64,000 bases of DNA from Massiliimalia timonensis (lineage in GTDB: Bacteria > Bacillota > Clostridia > Oscillospirales > Ruminococcaceae), in NCBI RefSeq assembly GCF_900186585.1, contig NZ_FYDD01000003.1, positions 868,001-932,000 on the forward strand. The letters run 5' to 3'. Numbering within the stretch: the stretch's first letter is position 1; the number at the start of each line of letters is the position of its first letter. The position numbers and the translations under genes were made by a program. Below are positions 17,175 through 26,268 of this stretch, piece by piece. Below the pieces are notes generated by a model that was not told the DNA's origin, did no database searches, and saw only the letters and a program-made list of their open reading frames with translations.

Positions 17175-18131
17175 ATGAAGTCACCTTTTCCTTATTCTGA
17201 TGATAACAAGCGCTACCATACCTGGAATTATTACTTGCGGCATCAATTTGGCGGCAAAGTTTTTAAGGTTTCTTTAAACGCGGGATTTACCTGCCCAAAC
17301 CTTGACGGAAAAAAAGGCGTGGGCGGATGCACCTATTGTTCTTCCGCCGGCAGCGGCGATTTTGCCGGGAATCCCGAAACGCCTTTACACAAGCAATTTG
17401 ACGAAATAAAACACCAACTTCATCAAAAATGGCCGCAGGCGCAATACATTGCCTATTTTCAGGCGCACACCAACACTTATGCCCCTTTGCCGGTTTTAAA
17501 ACGGTGCTTTGAAGAGGCGCTCGCCTACCCCAACGTTGTGGGCTTAAGCATTGCTACTCGCGCAGACTGCCTTAGCCCGGCGACCGCCGATTATCTGGCG
17601 CAGATCAACCAGAAAACCCATCTGATGGTGGAGTTGGGGCTGCAAAGCGTATTTGATGAAACCGGCGAACGGATCAACCGCTGCCACTCGTATCAGGACT
17701 TTTTAAAAGGGTATCGTCTACTGACTCAACGGGGGATTCGGGTGTGCGTCCACCTGATCAACGGCCTGCCCGGCGAAACGCACGAAATGATGCTTTATTC
17801 CGCGCGGACCGTCGCCGCTTTGCGTCCCCATTCTGTCAAGCTTCATTTGCTGCATGTACTCAAAGGAACACAAATCGCAAACGAACTGGAGCGCGGGGAC
17901 TTTTCCCTCCTCAGCCTAGAGGAATATGTACAGATCATCTGCGACCAGCTGGAGGTATTTTCTCCACAAACGGTAATCCAGCGGGTCACTGGCGACGGAA
18001 AGAAAGAGGACCTGGTTGGGCCGCTGTGGAGCTTAAAAAAATTTGTGGTGATGAATGAAATCGACAAAGAGCTTCTGCGGCGGAACAGCATGCAGGGAAA
18101 GGAGTGGAACAACATTGGAACGGATTCTTGA
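17175..18131 (+). CDS. TIGR01212 radical SAM protein (YtqA/MnmL-like)
   Basis: Radical-SAM enzyme of 318 residues, related to Elp3. The cluster cysteines are in CPNLDGKKGVGGCTYC (C-x11-C-x2-C) with SSAGSGDFAGNP after it; VELGLQSVFDETGERINR and HLINGLPGETHEMM are further family blocks. YtqA of Bacillus subtilis has, as I recall, been linked to mnm5U synthesis at the tRNA wobble base. That fits the neighbour, whose start overlaps this gene's end by 17 bases. The ATG at 17175 has GAAAGGC upstream and a promoter just before. Cytosolic, oxygen-sensitive iron-sulfur enzyme. Confidence 0.92.
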   Translation: MKSPFPYSDDNKRYHTWNYYLRHQFGGKVFKVSLNAGFTCPNLDGKKGVGGCTYCSSAGSGDFAGNPETPLHKQFDEIKHQLHQKWPQAQYIAYFQAHTNTYAPLPVLKRCFEEALAYPNVVGLSIATRADCLSPATADYLAQINQKTHLMVELGLQSVFDETGERINRCHSYQDFLKGYRLLTQRGIRVCVHLINGLPGETHEMMLYSARTVAALRPHSVKLHLLHVLKGTQIANELERGDFSLLSLEEYVQIICDQLEVFSPQTVIQRVTGDGKKEDLVGPLWSLKKFVVMNEIDKELLRRNSMQGKEWNNIGTDS

Positions 18132-18657
18132 TTTTGTCAAAACGTTGCTTCTCCCTCATGTAAAGCCAGCGGGGAACTATCTTGATTTTACCATGGGAAA
18201 CGGGCATGATACCCTGTTCTTGGCCCAGCACACCCAATCTGTGGTAACGGCGTTCGACATTCAGCCTCAGGCTTTAGCCTCCACCCAAAAGCGGTTGGAA
18301 GAACACGGTGTCAGCAACGTGCGTCTGATATTAGACAGCCACCACCGTTTTTTAGAATATGTCAATGACCCGATTGATGCAGCGGTCTTTAACCTAGGTT
18401 ATTTGCCCAATGGGGATAAATCAGTCACAACCCTGCCTCAAACTACCATGCAGGCAGTATCTTTAGCAGTGAATAATCTGTGTAAAGGTGGTTTGCTTGT
18501 CATTGTTTTATATCCCGGCCACCCGCAGGGAAAGCTGGAAAGCGAACTGATCGAACCGTTCTGCACCTCCTTAAACGCAAAAGAATATGATGTTTTAAAA
18601 TACGACTTTATCAATAAATCCTTACCGCCCTATATTTTAGCGGTATTGCGCAAATAA
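18115..18657 (+). CDS. Class I SAM-dependent methyltransferase (YtqB/MnmM-like)
   Basis: A 180-residue Rossmann methyltransferase with the SAM-binding LDFTMGNGHDTLFLA near the N-terminus and a later AVFNLGYLPNGDK block typical of the YtqB family. The Bacillus homologue has been reported as MnmM, which methylates nm5s2U to mnm5s2U at tRNA position 34; I transfer this by family only. The TTG at 18115 is chosen since GGAAAGGAG lies 10 bases upstream; it overlaps the radical-SAM gene by 17 bases, so the two are coupled. The pair gives an MnmC-independent route for this modification. Confidence 0.9.
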   Translation: MERILDFVKTLLLPHVKPAGNYLDFTMGNGHDTLFLAQHTQSVVTAFDIQPQALASTQKRLEEHGVSNVRLILDSHHRFLEYVNDPIDAAVFNLGYLPNGDKSVTTLPQTTMQAVSLAVNNLCKGGLLVIVLYPGHPQGKLESELIEPFCTSLNAKEYDVLKYDFINKSLPPYILAVLRK

Positions 18658-18672
18658 AGGCCATTCTATACC

Positions 18673-18709
18673 AAAACACCCCCTTGTGTATCACACAAGG
18701 GGGTGTTTT
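18673..18709. terminator. Strong bidirectional terminator
   Basis: A perfect 16-bp stem (AAAACACCCCCTTGTG with its complement) around a 5-base loop, between the convergent methyltransferase and amidase genes; T4 or longer on both strands. Confidence 0.9.
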
Positions 18710-18752
18710 ACTGTTTTTACCGAAGCGCTCAAAATTGGAACAGATTTTCCAA

Positions 18753-19466
18753 TCAAATTTTGCTTTCATCAAAGGGAATTCCAAACGTCTTCATAATTCC
18801 CCTTGCGATCGCGACCGCATAATCATGCAGGTGATCATCGAAAAACTGGTTATCCACTTCATTTTGCATGAATCCAAGCTCTACCAGACAGCTCGGCATC
18901 TCAGATTCCCGGTTAACTGAATAATCCGCATTGGAATGGTTTTCCCGGTATCCGAATTTGACGCCCCGGTTTTCCTGGATCCCAGCTTTCTCTAACTCAG
19001 TTAAGATATTATTAGCCAAGGTAGTGTCTGGTTCCGGCTGTGTATGCTCCACCCAGATCTCTACTCCTTTTCCGCTTCCGCTGTTACGGTGCAGGGAAAC
19101 AAATACAGAAGCCCGATACCGGTTTGCAAGGTCTGTCCGTTCTTTCAAACCGATATTATCGTCACCGTCGCGGGTCATCAAAACTTTTTGCCCTTGGCGT
19201 TCCAGTACATTGCGCACCTCCTTCGCAATGCGCAGCGTATCGTCCTTTTCTTGACGGCCTTCATAAACAGCCCCGGTATATTCCGCGCCGTGCCCCGCAT
19301 CCAAACAGATCGCCCCTTTGGAATAATGGGCAGCTCCCGGCTCTCTTATGAAAAGCATAGTCAACAGAACACCGCATAAAATCAATAGCAACAATAGCAA
19401 AATAGCCTGCCGTTGTCTTCTTTTTCTCAAACAGCTTTCAGACCATATTTGTTTTTTCGAGATCAT
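18753..19466 (-). CDS. N-acetylmuramoyl-L-alanine amidase (CwlD-like)
   Basis: Zinc amidase of the Amidase_3 family, cleaving the lactyl-alanine bond of peptidoglycan outside the membrane. The 237-residue product has an N-terminal signal anchor (residues about 20-42, Leu-rich), then zinc ligands in LDAGHG and SLHRNSG and the catalytic Glu in CLVELGFMQNEVDN. The size and anchor resemble CwlD, which helps make muramic lactam in the spore cortex, but the sporulation role is inferred. Its ATG overlaps the HAD gene by 4 bases (ATGA) with GGAGA upstream, so translation is coupled. Confidence 0.9.
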   Translation of the reverse strand: MISKKQIWSESCLRKRRQRQAILLLLLLILCGVLLTMLFIREPGAAHYSKGAICLDAGHGAEYTGAVYEGRQEKDDTLRIAKEVRNVLERQGQKVLMTRDGDDNIGLKERTDLANRYRASVFVSLHRNSGSGKGVEIWVEHTQPEPDTTLANNILTELEKAGIQENRGVKFGYRENHSNADYSVNRESEMPSCLVELGFMQNEVDNQFFDDHLHDYAVAIARGIMKTFGIPFDESKI

Positions 19467-20275
19467 AATTCTTTCTCCATGATGCGTTTCACTACCTGAG
19501 CAATCCCATGTTCGTTGTTAGAGGCCACCACAAAGTCCGCGTATGCTTTCACATCATCCGGTGCGTTGTCCACTGCTGCCGCAACATCCGCGGCCTCCAA
19601 CAAGTGGATGTCGTTGTAATAGTCCCCTACCGCATATACCTTATGATTTTGAAGTTGTTCTAATTCCAGCAAAATTTTTAAGGAATCCCCTTTCGAGGTA
19701 TTCTTGGGAAGCATTTCACAATAACAGGAGCTGGAAGTGACATAGGTCACATCAGAATGTCCCTGCTGCTCTAAAAAGCTGCAAAGTCCGGGCAGTTCAT
19801 CAGGCTCCATGGCATAAAGCACCTTGTACCACTCATCCGGGATCTGTTCTACCGGCGCCACCGTATGTACTAAATGTTCATGCTCCATATGGTCGCAGAT
19901 CTGCTGGTTCATTTTGGGGATAAAGATCTCTTTCCCCAGCAAAATCTCTACTCCCAGCGAGTCAAATTCCTGTACTGCCTGTGTCACATATTCCTTGGCG
20001 CTGGCTGGCAGGATCGAATTCCACAGAATTTCATCCCGGTCCGGACGGTATAAGACAGCGCCGTTATTGAGCACCACCGCGCAGTCCGGATGCAGGCTTT
20101 GATGATATGGCAGATAGGAGGGGATAGAACGGCCGGTCGCTATGGTAAACTTTCCTCCCAAAGCCCGGAATTCCTCCAGTGCATCTAGATTTTCCCGGCT
20201 GACAGTCTTATCCGTCCTCAACAAAGTATCATCCATATCTGTGATCAATAATATATGGGATAACGGCTTTTTCAT
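19463..20275 (-). CDS. HAD superfamily Cof-type phosphatase
   Basis: A 270-residue haloacid-dehalogenase hydrolase of the Cof/class IIB type, usually phosphatases of sugar phosphates or cofactors. The nucleophile motif DMDDTLLRTD is near residue 13, the cap domain follows, and the C-terminal motif AVGDYYNDIHLLEAADVAAAVDNA carries the Mg-binding Asp. Substrate is not predictable. It lies 11 bases after the rluD-like gene and overlaps the amidase start, within the ileS-lspA-rluD run. Confidence 0.88.
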   Translation of the reverse strand: MKKPLSHILLITDMDDTLLRTDKTVSRENLDALEEFRALGGKFTIATGRSIPSYLPYHQSLHPDCAVVLNNGAVLYRPDRDEILWNSILPASAKEYVTQAVQEFDSLGVEILLGKEIFIPKMNQQICDHMEHEHLVHTVAPVEQIPDEWYKVLYAMEPDELPGLCSFLEQQGHSDVTYVTSSSCYCEMLPKNTSKGDSLKILLELEQLQNHKVYAVGDYYNDIHLLEAADVAAAVDNAPDDVKAYADFVVASNNEHGIAQVVKRIMEKEL

Positions 20276-20286
20276 CCTGCGCCTCC

Positions 20287-21219
20287 TTATTTCCTTCCCA
20301 ATCCCCGTAAAAAGGCCTGAAAATATTCCGGCAGCGGGCTGTCAAACTCCATCCATTCCTTAGTCGTGGGATGAATGAACCCCAACTTTTTAGCGTGCAG
20401 ACACTGTCCCTGTAATGAGGTGATCACCTTTTTCGGCCCGTAAACCGGATCGCCTGCGACAGGGCACCCCAAATACGCCATATGCACACGAATCTGGTGG
20501 GTCCTGCCGGTCTTTAGACGAAACCTCAGATGGGAAAACCCTGAAAATCGTTCCAACACCTCAAAATAAGTGACTGCCGGTTTAGAATTCTGGTCTGTTA
20601 CGCACATCTTTTTCCGGTCTACTTTGGAACGGCCAATCGGCAGGTCAATCTCCCCGCTCTCCTCTTTCGGCGCGTGATACACGACCGCCTCATATTCCCT
20701 CAGAAAGCTGTGCTCCTTGATCTGTTCCGCCAGAAACAAATGTGCCTTGTCGTTCTTTGCGACCATCAAAAGGCCGGAAGTATCCTTGTCGATCCGGTGA
20801 ACGATCCCGGGACGGATCACCCCGTTGATTCCCGAAAGGCTGTCCCCGCAATGATACAGAAGGGCATTAACCAGCGTTCCCTCATAATTTCCGGGAGCCG
20901 GATGAACCACCATCCCCTTCGGTTTATTTATCACCAGCAGGTCAGCGTCCTCATATACGACCTCTAACGGAATATCCTGCGCATTGATCGTCAGTTCCCG
21001 CGGCATAGGAAATTGTACGACCAGCATTTCTGCTCCTTTTAGCTTATAGTTTTTAGGGAGCGGCTTATCCTTTAACAATACATTTCCCGATTCCAGGAGT
21101 TTTTGCAGGCTGCTGCGCGTACGCTCGGGAAAGATCTCTGACAGAAATTTATCCAGCCTTTTCCCCTGATCGGAATCCAGGCATTCTATTGTTTTGACCG
21201 ATTCAAATTCCTGATTCAT
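20287..21219 (-). CDS. RluA-family 23S rRNA pseudouridine synthase (RluD-like)
   Basis: Isomerises uridines of rRNA to pseudouridine. The 310-residue product has an N-terminal S4 RNA-binding domain (about 16-75), and the catalytic HRIDKDTSGLLMVAKN with the nucleophile Asp, then RLKTGRTHQIRVHMAYLG. The length and S4 domain fit RluD, but the exact target uridines are inferred. The start overlaps the lspA stop by four bases, the common lspA-rluD order of Firmicutes, in which the pair is cotranscribed. Confidence 0.93.
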   Translation of the reverse strand: MNQEFESVKTIECLDSDQGKRLDKFLSEIFPERTRSSLQKLLESGNVLLKDKPLPKNYKLKGAEMLVVQFPMPRELTINAQDIPLEVVYEDADLLVINKPKGMVVHPAPGNYEGTLVNALLYHCGDSLSGINGVIRPGIVHRIDKDTSGLLMVAKNDKAHLFLAEQIKEHSFLREYEAVVYHAPKEESGEIDLPIGRSKVDRKKMCVTDQNSKPAVTYFEVLERFSGFSHLRFRLKTGRTHQIRVHMAYLGCPVAGDPVYGPKKVITSLQGQCLHAKKLGFIHPTTKEWMEFDSPLPEYFQAFLRGLGRK

Positions 21220-21722
21220 TTTGATGTTTCCTGTGTCTTTTCATCCGTTTTTTTGCGTCCCTCAATGAATAAAAAATAGATAATGATCATGATCGTTCCG
21301 ATCACGACCAGACAATCCGCAAAATTAAAGATCGGGAACTGGATAAAGCGGACATGCACATAATCCACAACGTATCCTCGGAAGATCCGGTCGATCAAAT
21401 TGCCGATCCCGCCGCCGATAATCAGCCCAACAGCCCACATCAGCATGGCGGAACGGATGCGTCCGGCCAGTAACAGCACGATCAAGCCCAAAATCAAAAG
21501 ACCGGTGATCCCGACCAATAAGAACTTTTTCCCCTGAAAAATCCCAAAGGCGGCGCCCCTGTTCTCCAAATAAGTTAGATTCAGTACGCCATTTATCAGC
21601 GGCAGAGTTTCTATGCCGGACAAAAACTGGATCGCCAGATATTTAAACAACTGATCTAGGCCGATCGCAACTAAGGCTGCAAATAAAACGAAATAATTTA
21701 GATGTTTTTTGATGATATTCAT
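21216..21722 (-). CDS. lspA: Lipoprotein signal peptidase II
   Basis: Membrane aspartic protease that removes the signal peptide from diacylglyceryl prolipoproteins, acting after Lgt. The 168-residue product has four membrane segments (about 12-28, 68-88, 93-110, 135-155), NRGAAFGIF, and the catalytic Asp pair within YVVDYVHV and FNFADCLVVIG. It ends with a hydrophilic Lys/Glu tail. It lies between ileS and the pseudouridine synthase gene, the widely conserved ileS-lspA-rluD context. Confidence 0.96.
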   Translation of the reverse strand: MNIIKKHLNYFVLFAALVAIGLDQLFKYLAIQFLSGIETLPLINGVLNLTYLENRGAAFGIFQGKKFLLVGITGLLILGLIVLLLAGRIRSAMLMWAVGLIIGGGIGNLIDRIFRGYVVDYVHVRFIQFPIFNFADCLVVIGTIMIIIYFLFIEGRKKTDEKTQETSK

Positions 21723-21746
21723 GCTATTTCTCCTGTGACAATATAG

Positions 21747-21784
21747 AAATTGCCGTTATACAGCGGTTCTGATAACGGCAATTT
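21747..21784 (-). terminator. Hairpin between ileS and lspA
   Basis: A 13-bp stem (AAATTGCCGTTAT with its complement) without a long T run on the minus strand. It may reduce but not stop transcription into lspA. Confidence 0.5.
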
Positions 21785-21793
21785 AAAGTATCC

Positions 21794-24577
21794 TTAGTTT
21801 TTCATCACGCCCGCACAGCGCGCGCACAGTGTTGGGTGTTCTGCATCTTTTCCAACGCTGTCGTCATAAACCCAGCAGCGCTCACATTTTTCGCCTTCCG
21901 CTTTGGTAACTGTTATCGAAAGCCCTTCGGTTTCACCGGAAAATTCCCCGGTCCCGTTTAACACTTCGACCTGAGAGCAAATAAAGATCGTTTTCAGTTC
22001 TCCCTTCACCCCAGACAGGAATGTGAACAATTCCCCGTCACAATACAAGGTCACCTTTGCATCCAAGGATTTTCCGATCAGCTTCTCGCTCCGCTTTTCT
22101 TCCAAAGCTTTCTGAACATCTCCGCACACTGCATAAATGCGGTTCCACTTATCCATAAACGCCTGATCCACAGAAAGTGCAAACGGTTTAGACATCTGGT
22201 TAAACAGAACATTTTCCGCATCATCTTCTTTGGAATGCGGCATTGCTTTCCAGATCTCATCAGAAGTATAAGCCAAGATTGGAGCCAGTATCTTTGTTAA
22301 GGTGTTCAAGATCAGATACATCGCAGTTTGTGCAGAACGGCGTAAAGCTCCCGCTGGCGCTTCACAATATAACCGGTCCTTGATGATGTCAAGATAGAAG
22401 TTTGACATATCAACAACGCAGAAATTATAAATAGCGTGATAAACAACATGGAAATCCAACGCCTCGTAACCTGCATTGACCTTTTCAATCAGAGTATTCA
22501 AACGGGTCATTGCCAGCTTATCCAGTTCTTCCAACTGATCTAAAGCAACCATATCAGTATCCGGATCAAAATCAAACAGGTTCCCAATGATATATTTTGC
22601 AGTATTCCTGATCTTGCGGTAGGTATCGCTCAGCTGTTTCAGGATTTCCTTTGAAATTCTAATGTCGGCATGGTAGTCGGAGGAAGCAACCCACAAACGC
22701 AGAATATCTGCGCCGTACTGCTGGATGATCTCATCCGCTTCAATCCCGTTGCCCAGGGATTTAGACATCTTTCTGCCTTCCCCGTCTACAACCCAGCCGT
22801 GGGTGCAGACCGCCTTATAAGGCGCGGCGCCTTTCCACGCAACCGAGGTCAGCAAGGAGGACTGGAACCATCCACGGTACTGGTCAGCACCCTCTAAATA
22901 AAGGTCAGCCGGCCATTGCAGGTCATCGCGTTCCGCCAAAACAGCTGCGTGGCTGACTCCGCTGTCAAACCAAACGTCCATAATGTCTGTTTCTTTGATA
23001 AACTCCCCGCATCCGCATTCACATTTCACACTGTCCGGGATAAATTCGCTCGCCTCTTTTTCAAACCAAGCATCTGCCCCTTCTTTGCGGAACAGGTCGG
23101 AAATCGCCTTGATCGTTTCGTCATTGACGATCATTTTCCCGCAGTCCTTGCAGTAAACGATCGGGATCGGCACGCCCCAAGAGCGCTGACGGGAAATACA
23201 CCAGTCGCTGCGGTCACGGACCATTCCTTCGATCCGTCCTTCGCCCCATTCTGGGATCCATTTCACATCATGGATCGCTTGAATCGCCTCATCCTTAAAC
23301 CCATCGACCGAGCAGAACCACTGTTCTGTTGCACGGAACAGGACGGGCTGTTTACATCTCCAGCAATGCGGATATTGGTGGATGATCTTCTGCAAAGCAA
23401 ACAAAGCGCCGATTTCCTCTAATTTAATTGCGATCGCTTTGTTAGCCTCATCGGTGGTTAACCCGGCAAATTCTCCAGCTTCCTCAGTCAGTTTCCCAAC
23501 CGAATCAACCGGAACGATGATCGGGATCTCCGGATAATTTTTGCAGACCTCAAAGTCTTCCACACCGTGTCCGGGTGCTGTATGAACGCAGCCAGTACCG
23601 CTTTCCAAGGTGACGTGATCCCCATAGATCACCAACGATTCCCGGTTCATAAACGGATGTGCGACTTTCATATATTCCAGTTCTTTTCCTAAGAAAGAAC
23701 CCTCTGTTTCATAATCTGTGATTTTGGCTGCTTCCATAGTCGGAGCGACCAGTTCTTTCGCCATTACATAGTATTCGCCGTTTGCCTTTACCAAGGTATA
23801 CTCGTATTCCGGCCCAAGGCAGATCGCTACGTTGCCCGGCAACGTCCATGTCGTAGTGGTCCAGATCACAAAGAAAACATCTTTCGGGTCAACACCCATA
23901 TTAGAGAAGAATCCCTTGTCGTCTGTTACCCGGAATTTTACATAAATAGAATGGCACGGATCGTTGGCGTATTCAATTTCAGCTTCCGCCAACGCGGTAT
24001 TACATTCAGGACACCAATAAACCGGCTTTAACCCTTTATAAATGAAATCACGTTTTGCCATCGCGCCGAATACTTCGATCTGTTTTGCCTCAAATTCTGG
24101 GCGCAGAGTCATATACGGATTTTCAAAGTCCCCAATGACTCCCAAACGTTTGAATTGGTTCGTCATAGAACCAATAAAGGAAGTTGCAAATTCCTTGCAG
24201 ATCTTTCTCAGTTCCACTTTGGAGATCGAGGCCGGGTCAACACCGTCTTTTTTCAGTGCTTTCAGTTCGATCGGCAGACCATGGGTATCCCACCCCGGAA
24301 CATACGGGGCTTTAAAGCCGTTCATATTTTTATATTTGATGATAAAATCCTTGAGCACCTTATTTAACGCAGTACCCATATGGATATTCCCATTTGCATA
24401 CGGAGGGCCGTCATGCAAAATGAACAAAGGTTTCCCTTCATTCTTTTCCATCAATTTCTGGTATAAGTCCGCCTCTTCCCAAGCGTTCAACATATCAGGC
24501 TCACGCTTCGGAAGATTCCCCCGCATAGGGAACTCAGTCTGCGGTAAGTTCAGTGTTTGATTGTAATCCTGTGCCAT
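21794..24577 (-). CDS. ileS: Isoleucyl-tRNA synthetase
   Basis: Class I synthetase that charges tRNA-Ile, with editing of valine. The 927-residue product has the HIGH-type motif in NIHMGTALNKVL, the KMSKS loop as KMSKSLGNGIE, a CP1 editing domain, and a C-terminal zinc finger with CERCWVY and CARC. This is the bacterial, Zn-finger type. A 100-bp gap before it holds no full T-box that I can find, so expression probably depends on the division cluster upstream or an unseen promoter. Confidence 0.98.
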   Translation of the reverse strand: MAQDYNQTLNLPQTEFPMRGNLPKREPDMLNAWEEADLYQKLMEKNEGKPLFILHDGPPYANGNIHMGTALNKVLKDFIIKYKNMNGFKAPYVPGWDTHGLPIELKALKKDGVDPASISKVELRKICKEFATSFIGSMTNQFKRLGVIGDFENPYMTLRPEFEAKQIEVFGAMAKRDFIYKGLKPVYWCPECNTALAEAEIEYANDPCHSIYVKFRVTDDKGFFSNMGVDPKDVFFVIWTTTTWTLPGNVAICLGPEYEYTLVKANGEYYVMAKELVAPTMEAAKITDYETEGSFLGKELEYMKVAHPFMNRESLVIYGDHVTLESGTGCVHTAPGHGVEDFEVCKNYPEIPIIVPVDSVGKLTEEAGEFAGLTTDEANKAIAIKLEEIGALFALQKIIHQYPHCWRCKQPVLFRATEQWFCSVDGFKDEAIQAIHDVKWIPEWGEGRIEGMVRDRSDWCISRQRSWGVPIPIVYCKDCGKMIVNDETIKAISDLFRKEGADAWFEKEASEFIPDSVKCECGCGEFIKETDIMDVWFDSGVSHAAVLAERDDLQWPADLYLEGADQYRGWFQSSLLTSVAWKGAAPYKAVCTHGWVVDGEGRKMSKSLGNGIEADEIIQQYGADILRLWVASSDYHADIRISKEILKQLSDTYRKIRNTAKYIIGNLFDFDPDTDMVALDQLEELDKLAMTRLNTLIEKVNAGYEALDFHVVYHAIYNFCVVDMSNFYLDIIKDRLYCEAPAGALRRSAQTAMYLILNTLTKILAPILAYTSDEIWKAMPHSKEDDAENVLFNQMSKPFALSVDQAFMDKWNRIYAVCGDVQKALEEKRSEKLIGKSLDAKVTLYCDGELFTFLSGVKGELKTIFICSQVEVLNGTGEFSGETEGLSITVTKAEGEKCERCWVYDDSVGKDAEHPTLCARCAGVMKN

Positions 24578-24677
24578 TCAACAAAACTCTCCTTAAGTAA
24601 ATCTTTACCGAAATAACAAGTACCTGACAGCAAAAATGCCGGCAGGTTCCTGTTTTCCATATCAGACAACGATTCCC

Positions 24678-25487
24678 TTAGGAATTGCTGCCAAATTTTA
24701 ATTCCCCAAATTTACTGACCTGCGGCTCGGCAGCTTCAGCCGGCGCTTCCTTCACTTCTGCGGAAGTTTCTGTTGCAGCAGTATCGATCGTTTCTTCTTT
24801 GACCGTTACATCTGCCGGCAGATCCTCATGCTGTTTTTCTTCCACTTTCTGCTGGTAGATGTTTTTCTGCAGCTCGCGTACTTCTTTTTCTTCTTCCGTT
24901 TTGTCAGAATTCATATCATCCGGCAATTTCTGGATCAGGTCAATATGGGTGCGGTAAATATCCAACAATTCTTTTTTGAATTTAGAAACTTCTCTCTGCG
25001 TTCTCAAAAGGATCGTCTGTTCTTTTTCAATTTCATATCTGCTGGTACGCAGAGTATTTTCGATGTTAGCTTTTGTTTCAGCCATCATACGTTCAGATTC
25101 TGCCTTTGTTTTCGTCAGCAGTTCCTGAGAAAACGCCTTCGCTTCTGTTACCATTTTTTCCGCGTCAGCTTTTGCGGCAGCAGACAGAGCATCCGCCTTT
25201 TCCTGCGCTTCGGTGGTAATCGTGTCAGCTTTTTCCTGCGCATCGCCAATGGTGGCTTTCGCAAGTTTCTGAGCGCCCAGTAAAGCATCCTGCAAACTTT
25301 CTTCATCTTTTTTATATTCTTCTACTTTGCGCGCCAGAACTTCCAGCTTTTTCATCATGTTTACTTTGTCTGCTTCCAAAGATTTTACATAGTTAGAAAC
25401 TTCAGCCAAGTATCCTTTTACAACGTCCGGGTCAAAGCCTCTTCTTACTACGTCAAAATCCTTAGCCATAATTTCATTGCTGTTCAT
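24678..25487 (-). CDS. divIVA: DivIVA domain cell division protein
   Basis: Coiled-coil protein that marks curved membrane at poles and septa. The 269-residue product has the DivIVA N-terminal lipid-binding start (EIMAKDFDVVRRGFDPDVVKGYLAEV), a long coiled coil (about 30-165) rich in Ala/Glu/Lys with repeated QEKADTITTEAQEKAD-type heptads, and an acidic tail with many Glu/Ala. The ATG at 25487 has AAGGGGG nine bases upstream. It ends the ylmE-sepF-ylmH-divIVA cluster and precedes ileS, as in many Firmicutes. Confidence 0.93.
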   Translation of the reverse strand: MNSNEIMAKDFDVVRRGFDPDVVKGYLAEVSNYVKSLEADKVNMMKKLEVLARKVEEYKKDEESLQDALLGAQKLAKATIGDAQEKADTITTEAQEKADALSAAAKADAEKMVTEAKAFSQELLTKTKAESERMMAETKANIENTLRTSRYEIEKEQTILLRTQREVSKFKKELLDIYRTHIDLIQKLPDDMNSDKTEEEKEVRELQKNIYQQKVEEKQHEDLPADVTVKEETIDTAATETSAEVKEAPAEAAEPQVSKFGELKFGSNS

Positions 25488-25503
25488 TATGGTGTTGCCC
25501 CCT

Positions 25504-26265
25504 TTATATGTATTTGTGCATCATAATATAGTATCTGCCTTTTTTCGTTTCCCGGATCTCTTCCCCGAGAATATATTTGCCAAAACCGCGCACAGAAATG
25601 ACATCGCCCGGCTTGAGCATCTGTGAAGCAGAAGAGATCTCCTGATAATTCACAGCTACTTTTCCGGCTTCAATCAGCTGTACGGTTTTCGACCGACTTA
25701 ATTTGGTAGCAAGCGCAGCCACACTGTCGATCCTTAAAGAAGCCACAGTACCGCTTTGCTCTTCAAATTCCTGCTGGACCTGTATGCTGGGAGATTCTGT
25801 TTCACAAACAGCCACCCCAACACGGCCGATCTTGCGCACATTATTTAAGATATAATCCGCTGTGCTTTCTCCGACCGCAATAGAACAGAGCCCTTCTCCA
25901 ACCGCAATATCGCCAACCGTTTCCCTTTTGATCTGAAGCGCCATCAAGGACCCAAGAAAGTCCCGGTGCGTCAGAGTATCGCTCTTCCGATATGTGAAAG
26001 AAAGGTACCGGATCGGAAAAGAAAGGTCCTCTATTTGCAGATAATCCGGATACACGCAAAGCATCTTTCGTTTTGCTTCCTTAAAACCACCGTAAAAATG
26101 GTAATGCTCACATTGGTGTTTCTTCAGAATGCCCAGCGCCAGCATCTGCTGATGCTCGTCCAGAAACAAAGAATACTTCGGGTAATTTTTATCCGTTGCG
26201 GCCGCGATCATATTCTGAACGCGAGCGGAAAAAATTTCATCCGCTTTTTCTGTTTTCGAATCCAT
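25504..26265 (-). CDS. ylmH: S4-domain RNA-binding protein YlmH
   Basis: A 253-residue RNA-binding protein of the YlmH family, with an N-terminal YlmH domain and a C-terminal S4 domain (LSRSKTVQLIEAGKVAVNY and MLKPGDVISVRGFGKY, about 185-235). In Bacillus YlmH has been tied to ribosome quality control. It lies three bases after sepF and 16 bases before divIVA. YlmG, which often lies between sepF and ylmH, is absent here. Confidence 0.92.
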   Translation of the reverse strand: MDSKTEKADEIFSARVQNMIAAATDKNYPKYSLFLDEHQQMLALGILKKHQCEHYHFYGGFKEAKRKMLCVYPDYLQIEDLSFPIRYLSFTYRKSDTLTHRDFLGSLMALQIKRETVGDIAVGEGLCSIAVGESTADYILNNVRKIGRVGVAVCETESPSIQVQQEFEEQSGTVASLRIDSVAALATKLSRSKTVQLIEAGKVAVNYQEISSASQMLKPGDVISVRGFGKYILGEEIRETKKGRYYIMMHKYI

Positions 26266-26268
26266 CCA

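Noticed and set aside
24578-24677. T-box leader before ileS
   Set aside because: The gap is only 100 bases and lacks the specifier loop and the T-box consensus; only a weak hairpin is seen.
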